Shown here one piece after another: positions 38,435 through 47,096 of a stretch of 64,000 nt of DNA. The stretch comes from Paenibacillus sp. JJ-223 (lineage in GTDB: Bacteria; Bacillota; Bacilli; Paenibacillales; Paenibacillaceae): contig NZ_CAKMMP010000009.1 of the NCBI RefSeq assembly GCF_927798175.1, positions 62,001-126,000 of the forward strand, written 5' to 3'. How positions within the stretch are numbered: the first letter of the stretch is position 1; every line of letters starts with the position of its first letter. Position numbers and translations under genes: made by a program. The notes under the pieces were generated by a model, which saw only the letters and a list, made by a program, of their open reading frames with translations, did no database searches and was not told the DNA's origin.

Positions 38435-40444
38435 ATGTTTACGTTGACGGCACAGACGGAAATACATAGCGATCTGGACTCCAGGCCGGTGGAACGGGCC
38501 ATCCGACGATTTTATCGCGATTTGGGCATGACGATGGCAGGGGAGACCGAACCGGGTTCCTTGGACCCGATCCGGATCAGTTGCGATGACAGCTTGAATG
38601 AAGAAGCTTATATCATTGAAGTGAAAGATCGCCGGATGGATATACGGGTTGCGGATGAATTGGGATGCATTTACGCATTGAATTACATCAGCCGGGAGTA
38701 TCTCGGCATTCAGCCGTTGTGGTTTTGGAATGATCAGATGTTTGAAAAAAGAGAGGCCAGGTCGATCGACGAAACCACGATCTGTTCCTCGGCCGCGGCG
38801 TGTCGCTTCAGAGGCTGGTTCGTGAACGATGAAGTTCTGCTTCACGCTTGGACGCTGGAGGGGAGCAAAGAAAAGCCTTGGGAAATGGTCATGGAAACGT
38901 TGCTCCGGTTAGGCGGCAATCTCGTTATCCCCGGCACCGACCACAATGCCAAAATATACTCCGATCTGGCCGCCGACATGGGCTTGTGGATCACCCATCA
39001 CCATGCGGAACCGCTCGGTGCGGAAATGTTTTTGCGGGCCTATCCCGACCTGAATCCTTCGTTTGCGGAACATCCCGACCTGTTCAGGCAATTGTGGGAA
39101 GAAGGGGTGCTGAGGCAGCGGAACAAGAAAGTGGTCTGGAACATCGGTTTTCGCGGGCAGGGGGACCGTCCGTTCTGGCTGGATGACGAAAGATATGCGA
39201 CCGATCGGAGCCGGGGGGAGCTGATTGGTTCGATCATGGAGGAGCAACGTTTGATTGTGCAGAGGCACGTCGACCATCCGGTATTTTGCACAAATTTGTA
39301 CGGGGAAATGGTTGAACTTTATCAACAGGGGCACCTCCGCATTGCAGACGATACGATTAAAATCTGGGGAGATAACGGATACGGCAAAATGGTCGCCCGC
39401 CGTCAACATGGCGTCAATGCAAGGCCTGTTGCGCTCCCGGCTGAGGATCGCCAAGGAGAAGCGCATGGCGTGTATTATCACGCCTCGTTCTATGATCTGC
39501 AGGCGGCCAGCCACATGACGATGCTGCCCAATTCTCTGGCGATGGTGCGGGACGAGTTAGTTAATGCGAGGCAGCGCGGTGTACGTGAATTCATCATCGT
39601 AAACTGCTCCAACGTAAAACCTCATGTGTATACGCTGCAGGCGATCGCGGAGTTATGGTCCCAAGGAGACGTGGACACGGCATCGTATCCAGAGCGATAC
39701 GTGAATGATTATTTTGGAGGCGAGCACGGAGGCATTGCCGAATTATTCGATGCCTACGCATCCTGTGCACCGAGATACGGGGATCATCCGGATGAAGGCT
39801 GCGGAGACCAGTTTTACAATTACACGACCCGGCAGCTGCTGTCGCAATGGCTGCGATCAGATACGCAAAGTGCTGTCGAAGGCATGCGCTGGGCATGTCC
39901 TGAACAAGGCTTTGCCGAACAGGTGTCCTGGTATGCACGGATATGTGAACAGGCGCTGGAGCAGTACGGGGAGGCCTTGTCTCGTACGCATCAGGTGAGG
40001 CATAACATATCGAATCAAAGGTTGCTGGACGACAGCATCGGGCTGCAATATCGAATGTATTACGAGTTTGCCCAAGGCGGATCTGCCTTTTGCCGCGCAT
40101 TCGAGCGTTACTGCGAGAACAATTACATGGCTGCCTTTTACGAGCTGGGCAAGTCCAAGGAAGCGTACGAAACAGCGGACCAGGCTATGCGCGACCGGGA
40201 ACACGGTCACTGGCAAGGCTTTTACTACAATGATTGCCTGACGGACGTCAAGCAGACGGCCTACTGGCTCGGCATCCTGATGGGCGTTGTGCGCAACATG
40301 GGGGAGGGGCCGCATTTTTTTAGATGGCAGCGAGAAGTGCTGTATGCTCCCGAAGACAGGAACGTCATCCTGATTACCAACTTCGAAAATCATCTGACCA
40401 ATGAGGAATTATATGAGGCGATGAAAGCGAAGGGAGAAGGGTGA
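38435..40444 (+). CDS. GH115-like glycoside hydrolase (xylan alpha-glucuronidase family), short form
   Basis: This is a 669-residue protein matching the GH115 family. That family removes (4-O-methyl)-glucuronic acid from xylan. Marks are FRGWFVNDEVLLHAW, LLRLGGNLVIPGTDHNAKIY, the GLWITHHHAEPLGAEMFLRA segment, GFRGQGDRPFWLDD and IKIWGDNGYGKM. No signal peptide is present, so it would act in the cytoplasm on imported oligosaccharides. GH115 enzymes are usually 800-1000 residues; this one lacks the C-terminal domain. AGGAGG precedes the ATG at 38435. No transporter adjoins it. Confidence 0.8.
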   Translation: MFTLTAQTEIHSDLDSRPVERAIRRFYRDLGMTMAGETEPGSLDPIRISCDDSLNEEAYIIEVKDRRMDIRVADELGCIYALNYISREYLGIQPLWFWNDQMFEKREARSIDETTICSSAAACRFRGWFVNDEVLLHAWTLEGSKEKPWEMVMETLLRLGGNLVIPGTDHNAKIYSDLAADMGLWITHHHAEPLGAEMFLRAYPDLNPSFAEHPDLFRQLWEEGVLRQRNKKVVWNIGFRGQGDRPFWLDDERYATDRSRGELIGSIMEEQRLIVQRHVDHPVFCTNLYGEMVELYQQGHLRIADDTIKIWGDNGYGKMVARRQHGVNARPVALPAEDRQGEAHGVYYHASFYDLQAASHMTMLPNSLAMVRDELVNARQRGVREFIIVNCSNVKPHVYTLQAIAELWSQGDVDTASYPERYVNDYFGGEHGGIAELFDAYASCAPRYGDHPDEGCGDQFYNYTTRQLLSQWLRSDTQSAVEGMRWACPEQGFAEQVSWYARICEQALEQYGEALSRTHQVRHNISNQRLLDDSIGLQYRMYYEFAQGGSAFCRAFERYCENNYMAAFYELGKSKEAYETADQAMRDREHGHWQGFYYNDCLTDVKQTAYWLGILMGVVRNMGEGPHFFRWQREVLYAPEDRNVILITNFENHLTNEELYEAMKAKGEG

Positions 40445-40471
40445 TTGAATCATTTTGAATGGAGGAGAGAG

Positions 40472-40852
40472 ATGTTATCCAAATATGCATACCTGATCTT
40501 ATTATTTACTGTAATGTCATTAAGCATAATTGGTTGTACATCCGAAACTAGCGCTACCGAACAAATGGCTCAAAACGTGATGAAAGAAGACAATAATAGC
40601 GATATTTTTATAATGGAGTCGATCCTTTATAAAAAGGTTAAGGTCGTTGATGAAGAAGAGTTTAAGTCCGTCAAAACGACCTCCTATGGAGAAATATCTA
40701 TGAATTATCAAAAAAATAAAAAGTTTCAGGAAGGTATGGCTTCTGTATTGCCTCCGGGTACCAAATTGTATCGCTCTGTAGCTCATCCTGAATATGTATA
40801 TTCAAATGAGAATCAGAGATATACTTTATACGAGTCTGTTCCTGAAGGTTAA
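40472..40852 (+). CDS. Small lipoprotein of unknown function
   Basis: This is a 126-residue protein with a lipoprotein signal peptide ending LSIIGC (Cys22). The mature part is polar and shows no domain I recognise; the centre reads KKVKVVDEEEFKSVKTTSYG. GGAGGAGAG precedes the ATG. Base composition turns visibly A+T-richer here, matching the two-component/ABC module that follows and unlike the GH115-like gene before it. Confidence 0.75.
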   Translation: MLSKYAYLILLFTVMSLSIIGCTSETSATEQMAQNVMKEDNNSDIFIMESILYKKVKVVDEEEFKSVKTTSYGEISMNYQKNKKFQEGMASVLPPGTKLYRSVAHPEYVYSNENQRYTLYESVPEG

Positions 40853-40883
40853 TTTTTATAAAGAATAGGATACATGAGAAGGA

Positions 40884-40916
40884 GACACATTCTACGGATC
40901 GAGTGTGTCTTTTTTC
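40884..40916 (+). terminator. Intrinsic terminator after the lipoprotein gene
   Basis: GACACATTC (40884-40892) pairs with GAGTGTGTC (40901-40909), followed by T6. Confidence 0.85.
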
Positions 40917-40986
40917 TTTTTTCACAGAGGAACTGTAGCACTTGGCTTGACAATCCGTCGAATAAATGGAGTTAACTGGATAGCAT

Positions 40987-41016
40987 TTTTTGAATTGTGT
41001 TAATCTGTCTTATAAT
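40987..41016 (+). promoter_or_regulatory. Probable promoter of the two-component genes
   Basis: A perfect TATAAT lies at 41011-41016, 28 bp before the start codon. The -35 is weak (TTTTTG at 40987-40992 with an 18-bp spacer). Confidence 0.5.
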
Positions 41017-41044
41017 GGACTGCATTTAGAGAGAGGGATGTTAC

Positions 41045-41722
41045 TTGAAAAGAAACATTTTATATATTGAAGATAACGAGAAGATCGGCAGTTGGGTAAA
41101 GGAAGAATTGGAACAGCGAGGATTCTCGGTTCAGTGGCTGCTTTCTGGGGAAGGAGCCGAAAAAGAAGTTCATGAGCATGAAATCGTTATTTTGGATATC
41201 ATGTTACCCGGTATAGACGGATTTACGGTGGGAAAACGATTGAAAAAGGCAGCTCCTGATGTCCCTATTTTGCTGTTATCTGCTCGAACATCCATAGATG
41301 ATAAGGTAGACGGTTTACAATTTGCGGATGACTATGTAACGAAGCCCTTCCATATGGATGAATTAGTTGCAAGATTGGAAGTATTAACCCGTCGAAGTGG
41401 CGGAATACGTTCCGAACGCATTTCGTTAGGGAATCAGATTGAAGTCGATCCGGAAGGTCAAATGATATTTGACAAGCGGACAGGTGAAGAAATTATATTG
41501 ACGGGGAAACAGCATCAAATCTTAATGTACTTTTTACGGCACCCCAATCAAGTTTTACCCAAAGAACAAATTTATGAAGCGATTTGGGAAGAAGCTTATA
41601 TAACGGGTGATAAAACATTAATGGTGCATATCCACCGACTGCGTCAAAAGTTGGAACGTCATCCCGATTCCCCGGAGATCATTGAGACGTTGAAGGGTAT
41701 AGGATATCGGGTGAAATTATGA
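41045..41722 (+). CDS. OmpR/PhoB-type response regulator
   Basis: This is a 225-residue response regulator. The receiver domain (1-115) has the acidic pair EDNE, phospho-acceptor Asp51 (VILDIMLPGIDGF) and the conserved Lys in DDYVTKPFH. The C-terminal winged helix (about 130-225) reads LTGKQHQILMYFLRHPNQVL through KTLMVHIHRLRQKLERHPDS. The start is TTG after GAGAGGGATG. The kinase gene overlaps its end by four bases. The linked ABC operon downstream, with phased repeats in its promoter, is its likely target. Confidence 0.93.
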   Translation: MKRNILYIEDNEKIGSWVKEELEQRGFSVQWLLSGEGAEKEVHEHEIVILDIMLPGIDGFTVGKRLKKAAPDVPILLLSARTSIDDKVDGLQFADDYVTKPFHMDELVARLEVLTRRSGGIRSERISLGNQIEVDPEGQMIFDKRTGEEIILTGKQHQILMYFLRHPNQVLPKEQIYEAIWEEAYITGDKTLMVHIHRLRQKLERHPDSPEIIETLKGIGYRVKL

Positions 41723-42729
41723 AGCAAAACAAATCATTATTTCGTCGATTTCTAAAAGTGCATTTTCTATTTATCTTTTTCCCTCCGATGATGCTTATTT
41801 TCATCAGTGCGTTTTTCGGAGTTTCAAGTACTCATGAAAAAAATGTAAATGCATTAAATCTGTTTTACGTTTCGGTGCTATTGTTTGGTTTTATTATGGT
41901 CGCATTTGTGATCTTATCTTGGGTGTTCTTTATGAAACTTCAAAAACGTCTCGCTCGTTTACAGGAAGTCATGTCATCTTCAGCTAAAAATAATTCATTC
42001 CCTAAACCCCTATCTGTTCAAGCGGATCGTATGGATGAGATAGAACAGTTAGGAAGCTCTTTTAATTGGATGATGCAGCAGCTTGAAGACAGTCGTAAAC
42101 GAGAATATGAAGAAGAGTTATTACGACATCGGCTGATTGCGAATTTATCTCACGATTTACGAACACCGCTTACCATTTTGAGAGGACACGTCACCAGATT
42201 AAATCAAGAATCCATGAGTTTAGAAGGGCAAAACTCGTTAATAGAGATCAACCATACGATTACAAGAGTCGGGGATCTAATGGATGATTTACTGACCTAT
42301 ACATTGCTTACATCAGGAAAACATCCTTTCCGGCCCGTTTCAACAGATATTGGGCGCTTAGTAAGGGCTTCTGTTGCTGCGTGGTATCCTGTATTTGAAG
42401 AAAAAGAAATTCAGCTCGATGTTGATTTACCAGCAGACGAAACTTTTTATTGGGAAACAGATCCTTCGTGGATGACACGGGTTCTGGATAATTTGTTTCA
42501 GAATGTTATTCGCCATGCCGCAGAGGGGAAATATGTAAACATTGCTGTTGACGTAGAAAAAGAACGGATCATTATTGCAGACAGAGGTCCGGGTATGGCT
42601 CATTCTTCCTATGGGCGTGGGGCGGGAATTGGTTTATCAACTTCAAATTATATGTTGGAAAAAATGAAGCTGAAAGCTGACTTTACATCCAATGAAAATG
42701 GTACAAGAGTAGCTATTGGTAGAGCGTAA
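41719..42729 (+). CDS. Sensor histidine kinase
   Basis: This is a 336-residue membrane kinase. Two N-terminal helices flank a very short external loop (about 10-15 residues), then a HAMP-like linker. The H-box carries His145 (LIANLSHDLRTPLTILRGHV), and the ATPase domain has DNLFQNVIRHAAEG and IIADRGPGMAHSSYG. The short sensor loop resembles intramembrane-sensing kinases that monitor envelope antibiotics through a partner ABC transporter. ATGA overlap couples it to the regulator gene. Confidence 0.92.
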   Translation: MKQNKSLFRRFLKVHFLFIFFPPMMLIFISAFFGVSSTHEKNVNALNLFYVSVLLFGFIMVAFVILSWVFFMKLQKRLARLQEVMSSSAKNNSFPKPLSVQADRMDEIEQLGSSFNWMMQQLEDSRKREYEEELLRHRLIANLSHDLRTPLTILRGHVTRLNQESMSLEGQNSLIEINHTITRVGDLMDDLLTYTLLTSGKHPFRPVSTDIGRLVRASVAAWYPVFEEKEIQLDVDLPADETFYWETDPSWMTRVLDNLFQNVIRHAAEGKYVNIAVDVEKERIIIADRGPGMAHSSYGRGAGIGLSTSNYMLEKMKLKADFTSNENGTRVAIGRA

Positions 42730-42735
42730 CCTAAA

Positions 42736-42791
42736 GTTAACCCAGAAGTAAACAGCAGAATAACCGGGATGTAACTTTGCCTCTTTATACT
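42736..42791 (+). promoter_or_regulatory. Helically phased repeats and -10 of the ABC operon
   Basis: Four related hexamers recur at 11-12-bp spacing: GTTAAC (42736), GTAAAC (42748), AATAAC (42759) and TGTAAC (42770). They end ten bases before TATACT (42786-42791). Such one-turn direct repeats are typical of OmpR-family binding, and no good -35 is present, consistent with an activator-dependent promoter. Confidence 0.6.
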
Positions 42792-42821
42792 TAGAACCAT
42801 AACAGAAAGGAAGTGTTATGG

Positions 42822-43535
42822 TTGCTTACATTTAATAATCTCGTCAAACATCGCGGGACTCATGAAATCTTATCAGGTATCAGTTTTACAGCCAGACCGG
42901 GTAGAGTAACCGGTTTTTTAGGCCCAAATGGAGCAGGAAAAAGCTCTACACTCCGCATCCTGCTTGGATTAGACCGTGCAACCTCGGGGACTGCACTAAT
43001 TCATGGCAAGCCATTCGCTGAATTACATCATCCTCTAGCAACAATAGGCGCCGCACTGGATGGATCTGGAGCTCATCGCGGGCGAACAGGACGGGACCAT
43101 TTACGTTGGATTGCTCGTGCTGCAGGATTGCCACGCTCACGTGTCGAGGAAGTGCTGGAAATCGTGGGTCTTACTAATGCGGCGGGCAAACGAGTTGGGA
43201 GTTATTCCCTTGGTATGGCGAAAAGACTTGGAATGGCAGCTGCTCTGCTTGGAGATCCCGAAATATTGGTTTTGGATGAACCCGTAAACGGGCTCGACCC
43301 GGAAGGAATTCGCTGGATTCGGACGTTTTTACGTGAACGTGCGGAGTCTGGAAACACGGTGTTACTATCCAGTCATCTAATGGGAGAGCTTGCAGAGACG
43401 GTTGATGATGTGGTGATTATTAAGCATGGAAAAATCGTTGCAGATGGAACATTGAAAGAAGTAATAGGTAATCATTCGACGCTGGAGGAAGCCTTTTTTG
43501 CCCTGACATCTGACAAAGCAGGTGTCGTTGTATGA
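42822..43535 (+). CDS. ABC transporter ATPase (lantibiotic/bacitracin-immunity type)
   Basis: This is a 237-residue cytoplasmic ATPase with Walker A GPNGAGKSS, signature YSLGMAKRLGMA, Walker B ILVLDEPVNGLDPEG and a switch His in LLSSHLM. It resembles BcrA/LanF-type ATPases, which drive two separate small permeases to expel or remove peptide antibiotics from the membrane. The TTG at 42822 (MLTFNNLVK) fits the family N-terminus and the AAAGGAAG RBS better than the GTG at 42813. Its end overlaps the first permease gene. Confidence 0.9.
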   Translation: MLTFNNLVKHRGTHEILSGISFTARPGRVTGFLGPNGAGKSSTLRILLGLDRATSGTALIHGKPFAELHHPLATIGAALDGSGAHRGRTGRDHLRWIARAAGLPRSRVEEVLEIVGLTNAAGKRVGSYSLGMAKRLGMAAALLGDPEILVLDEPVNGLDPEGIRWIRTFLRERAESGNTVLLSSHLMGELAETVDDVVIIKHGKIVADGTLKEVIGNHSTLEEAFFALTSDKAGVVV

Positions 43536-44281
43536 GAGCATTCAACGCGGAACTGTCTAAATTGTTCTCTCTGCCGGGCATTTGGCTTGCTTTTCTTATT
43601 GGAGCATTTGCCCCAGCGGTCATTGCTACCCTGGACAGTACAGCACAAAAAGAAGAGATTATTGCCGGAGTCAGCACAAGGCTATCGGAAGTTGGCTTTA
43701 TTGGATTAGGTCTTGGTGTGCAAGGTGTCATTATTCTAGGTGTGCTTGCCGTGAGCAGCGAGTATTTGACAGAGAGCAGCGAATCTGGTGGAGGACAACA
43801 GATAACAACAAGTTTAACGGTTGTTTCATCCCGACTTTATGTATTGCTGGCAAAAGCGGGGGCTGTGACAGTAATCAGCATACTTTTTAGTATTGTTGCT
43901 ATTATAACAACGTTGTCGGCCACACATCTTATTCTTGGTGAATATACCCCTGTATTTGAATGGTCTAAACTGATCGGTGTAGTTTGTTACTGGATACTCA
44001 CTGCTCTTTTGGCTTTTGGGATTGCTGTTCTAACGAAGAATGGCATGATTCCGCTGGCTGTGCTCATCATAAACACATCCGTTGTATCATTCAGTTTCCT
44101 GCTTTCTAAGGTTACAAAGTTGGCGTTATACTTACCGGATCGGGCTGGCCTTGAAATGTTTATGTTTATGAGCGACAGATTTCTCACCCCGTTTACAGGC
44201 GGGTTAGTCATGCTTGCTTGGGTTATCGTTCTTTTCATTGTTGCAGCTATTGTATTCCTTAGGAGGGACGTTGCAGCATGA
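43532..44281 (+). CDS. ABC-2 type permease (LanE/BcrB-like), first
   Basis: This is a 249-residue, six-helix permease. It begins MRAFNAELSKLFSLPGIWLA, the usual start of ABC-2 exporters of the BcrB/LanEG group, and has IILGVLAVSSEYLTESSESG after helix 2. It overlaps the ATPase gene by four bases and the next permease by four. With these it would form an antimicrobial-peptide resistance transporter. The substrate is unknown. Confidence 0.87.
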   Translation: MRAFNAELSKLFSLPGIWLAFLIGAFAPAVIATLDSTAQKEEIIAGVSTRLSEVGFIGLGLGVQGVIILGVLAVSSEYLTESSESGGGQQITTSLTVVSSRLYVLLAKAGAVTVISILFSIVAIITTLSATHLILGEYTPVFEWSKLIGVVCYWILTALLAFGIAVLTKNGMIPLAVLIINTSVVSFSFLLSKVTKLALYLPDRAGLEMFMFMSDRFLTPFTGGLVMLAWVIVLFIVAAIVFLRRDVAA

Positions 44282-45036
44282 GTGTCCCTTCTAGTAAAAA
44301 GCTACCCTTAATTCTTGGTGCTGAACTGGACAAATTACTAACATTACCCATGACTTGGCTCACTCTTATGGGCACATTCATTCTTCATTTAGTTTTAGCC
44401 GCGGCTTTTACTTCGATTGGTCTACAAGGGGCAGCAGGGACGCAAAGGTTGCTGAATATAGGTTTTTCTTCTATGGGATATCTTCAAGCAGGATTTGTTA
44501 TGCTGGGGATCTTAGCTGCTTGTTCCGAGTATGCTGGTGGCCAGATCCGAACTACCTTAACTACGATGCCTTGGCGGGGGGCTCAATTATTCGCGAAGCA
44601 TCTGGCATTGGCCATTATAAGCATTCCTGCGGCGTTTATTATGGTTGCATCAGGTGTGCTATATACTTTTATTATGATGAGAGACACGGTAGCAGTGATT
44701 GAGATAGACAACATAATAAAAACGGTAATAGGTGCAACAGGTTATTTAACATTAACTACACTTCTTAGTTCAGCTATGGGAGCTGTATTGAGACGAACCA
44801 CTCCTGCATTAGTCATTATGCTTGGTTATTATTACGTTGTCAGTCCATTGGTGAGTGATTATCTATCCAGCCTTAGAAATTATTTTCCCGATACGGCAGG
44901 ATATTATATGTATATGCCGTCATTCTCTGATGAAATAAATGTCCTCACACCCATGCAAGGCGCAGGCATTTCAATGTTATGGACACTGTTCTTTATTACA
45001 GTAGCTATTGTGTTTTACTGTAAAAGAGATGCCTGA
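44278..45036 (+). CDS. ABC-2 type permease (LanG-like), second
   Basis: This is a 252-residue, six-helix permease similar in plan to its neighbour (LILGAELDKLLTLPMTWLTL; LGILAACSEYAGGQIRTTLT). Two non-identical permeases with one ATPase is the LanFEG layout. No lantibiotic structural or modification genes are nearby, so this would be an immunity or resistance module rather than a producer locus. Confidence 0.87.
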   Translation: MSVPSSKKLPLILGAELDKLLTLPMTWLTLMGTFILHLVLAAAFTSIGLQGAAGTQRLLNIGFSSMGYLQAGFVMLGILAACSEYAGGQIRTTLTTMPWRGAQLFAKHLALAIISIPAAFIMVASGVLYTFIMMRDTVAVIEIDNIIKTVIGATGYLTLTTLLSSAMGAVLRRTTPALVIMLGYYYVVSPLVSDYLSSLRNYFPDTAGYYMYMPSFSDEINVLTPMQGAGISMLWTLFFITVAIVFYCKRDA

Positions 45037-45084
45037 GTTTAAAATTCATCAAATCAAGGTGGTGCACCAATGACAACGGAGGTA

Positions 45085-45290
45085 CTATATAGGTTGAACC
45101 GGAAATTTACCCGATAACGAAGAGGGCAGAAAGAATCTGGAGAAGCGAAGCGGTCTAAAAGCTTTCTGAAAGAAAGCTGCTTCGGAAGCATAGGAGATTA
45201 TATGATTGTAAGGGCGGAACAATCGTTCCGGAAAAAGTACGCTGCTCCGAATTGCAGGTGGGCTAATTCCAATACGGTGCGGTGAATCAA
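45085..45290 (+). repeat. Dispersed element, copy B
   Basis: This copy starts CTATATAGGTTGAACCGG, as in copy A, and carries the same perfect hairpin (45160-45178) between GAAGCGAAGCG and GCTTCGGAAGCATA. The right part is more diverged, and the 3' boundary is a guess. It begins 49 bp after the last ABC permease gene, within a short frame (ATG at 45070) that has its own RBS-like AAGGTGGTG. Confidence 0.72.
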
Positions 45291-45332
45291 AAAGGCGGCA
45301 GCTCTGACGAAACGGTTCGTCGGAGCTGCCGC
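45288..45332 (-). terminator. Terminator of the MFS exporter gene
   Basis: GCGGCAGCTC (45295-45304) pairs with GAGCTGCCGC (45323-45332), with further pairing inside. On the minus strand it is followed by a T-rich run. Confidence 0.85.
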
Positions 45333-45371
45333 TGTTTGTGCTGCAAACGTATAGCTGGCCGCCAATCAAAT

Positions 45372-46877
45372 TTAATTGGAGTTCAGCTGAACTTTTTTGC
45401 CTACAGGTTGTTGTCCCGCTCTTGCAGGGGCCTCTTCTTCCTGTGCAGGCTTCGTGCGTTGGATGAAGAATGACAGCACCAGAGCGACTGCGGATATACC
45501 GATAATTACGATGTAGGCGTCGTTGATGCCTTGAATCATCGAATTGGTCATCATCTGCTGCTGATTGGCTGCCTGAGCTGCACCTTCTGCCATCATGTCT
45601 TTGAAATGGGTGGCAGCACGGTTGGTCATGACGCTGACGAGCAAGGACGTACCGACGGCACCGGCCACTTGTCGGATCGTATTCGAGATCGCCGTGCCGT
45701 GCGCATTCAATCGTGCAGGCAGTTGGTTCAAGCCCGCCGTTTGGATTGGCATCAGCAGCAACGCCATACCAATCCGCCGTCCGGTAGACATTAATACAAG
45801 GTAAGTATAACTTGTCGAATCCGTCAAATCGATAAATCCAAGCGTCGTGACAATGACGATCACCATACCGATCACGGACAGCCATTTTGCGCCAAAACGG
45901 TCAAACAGTCTGCCGGTGATTGGCATCAGGAATCCCATGACAAGTGCGCCCGGCAGCAGCAGCAAGCCGGATTCCAGCGCGGTGTAACCGCGAGCGTTCT
46001 GCAGGTACAGCGGCAGAAGCATCATGTCGGCATACATGACCATCGTGATGGCAATGCTGATGATCGTTGTCAGCGAGAACATGTTGTACTTGAATGCCCG
46101 CAGGTCCAGCAAAGGCGATTCCGATGTGAGCTGACGCCAAGTAAACAGCGCGAGGGCTACTACGCCGGCTGCAATGAAACCAAGCACTTCACCGCTCGAC
46201 CATCCGAGGCTGCCAGCTTGGCTGAATCCGTACAACAGGGCGCCGAAACCGATGGTGGAAAATAGAACGCTGAGCGTATCCAGCTTGGTGCGGATGCGTT
46301 CGGATACGTTTTTCAAATAAATGAATCCACATACGATGACGATGAGCGTCAATGGGATCATGCCGTAAAACATCGTTTCCCATGCGTAGTTTTCAAGAAT
46401 GTAACCTGCAAGCGTAGGCCCGATGGCCGGGGCGAAAATAATGGCGAATCCGACCATGCCCATGGCGGCTCCCCGTTTTTCGGGAGGGAAGAGCGTCAAA
46501 ATGACATGCGTCAGCAGCGGCATGATAATGCCCGCGCCTGCGGCCTGAATCATGCGTCCTGTCAGCAATGTGCCAAAGTTGGTGGCGATGGCCGATACGA
46601 TCGTTCCGACCAAAAAGATAAGCATCGACGCCTGAAAAAGCTGTCTCGTCGAAAAACGCTGCATGAAATAGGCCGTGATCGGAATGAGCACGCCGTTCAC
46701 CAGCATGTAGCCGGTTGTGAGCCATTGCGCTACGGCTGCCGTGATGCCGAAGTCGTTCATCAGCTCCGGCGTGGCAACGCTCATCAAGGTTTGATTCAAA
46801 GTGGCCAAAAATGCGCCCAAAATCATGATGAACAGTATGGGTCCTTTTTTTACATTTTGTAGTTCTGTCTGGCTCAA
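45372..46877 (-). CDS. MFS multidrug exporter (DHA2, EmrB/QacA type)
   Basis: This is a 501-residue, 14-helix proton-driven exporter of the DHA2 family. Family marks are FLATLNQTLMSVATPELMND in helix 1 and LVNGVLIPITAYFMQRFSTR, the loop 2-3 motif, with GAGIIMPLLTHVILTLFPPE. I chose the TTG at 46877 (MSQTELQNVK) because AAAGGA lies nine bases upstream; the TTG at 46895 lacks an RBS. The divergent TetR gene and the operator-like palindrome in its leader indicate repression relieved by an exported drug. Confidence 0.92.
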   Translation of the reverse strand: MSQTELQNVKKGPILFIMILGAFLATLNQTLMSVATPELMNDFGITAAVAQWLTTGYMLVNGVLIPITAYFMQRFSTRQLFQASMLIFLVGTIVSAIATNFGTLLTGRMIQAAGAGIIMPLLTHVILTLFPPEKRGAAMGMVGFAIIFAPAIGPTLAGYILENYAWETMFYGMIPLTLIVIVCGFIYLKNVSERIRTKLDTLSVLFSTIGFGALLYGFSQAGSLGWSSGEVLGFIAAGVVALALFTWRQLTSESPLLDLRAFKYNMFSLTTIISIAITMVMYADMMLLPLYLQNARGYTALESGLLLLPGALVMGFLMPITGRLFDRFGAKWLSVIGMVIVIVTTLGFIDLTDSTSYTYLVLMSTGRRIGMALLLMPIQTAGLNQLPARLNAHGTAISNTIRQVAGAVGTSLLVSVMTNRAATHFKDMMAEGAAQAANQQQMMTNSMIQGINDAYIVIIGISAVALVLSFFIQRTKPAQEEEAPARAGQQPVGKKVQLNSN

Positions 46878-46911
46878 TCCATTCCATCCTTTCAATCTTC
46901 GTGACTAAATT

Positions 46912-46975
46912 TACAACGTGTTGTATAGTTGACATTGTATTTATTGAATTATATACATATTCTTCTGAATTACAA
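46912..46975 (-). promoter_or_regulatory. Promoter and TetR operator of the exporter
   Basis: On the minus strand TTGTAA (46970-46975) and TATAAT (46948-46953) are 16 bp apart. Downstream of the start point lies TACAAC-GT-GTTGTA (46912-46925), a 6-2-6 palindrome suited to a TetR dimer. Confidence 0.65.
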
Positions 46976-47096
46976 TTGACGCATTTGCACAAAGCTGTTG
47001 TTTAATTTACATTTAAACGACATACTGTTGCATAAGTTTAAAATAATCGACTGATTAATTAAAATTGTAATCTTTCAAAATAAAGGAGATTTGCCA

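Noticed and set aside
40472..45290. Lantibiotic biosynthesis cluster
   Set aside because: Only immunity-like transporter and two-component genes are present. No precursor peptide, dehydratase or cyclase gene is found nearby.
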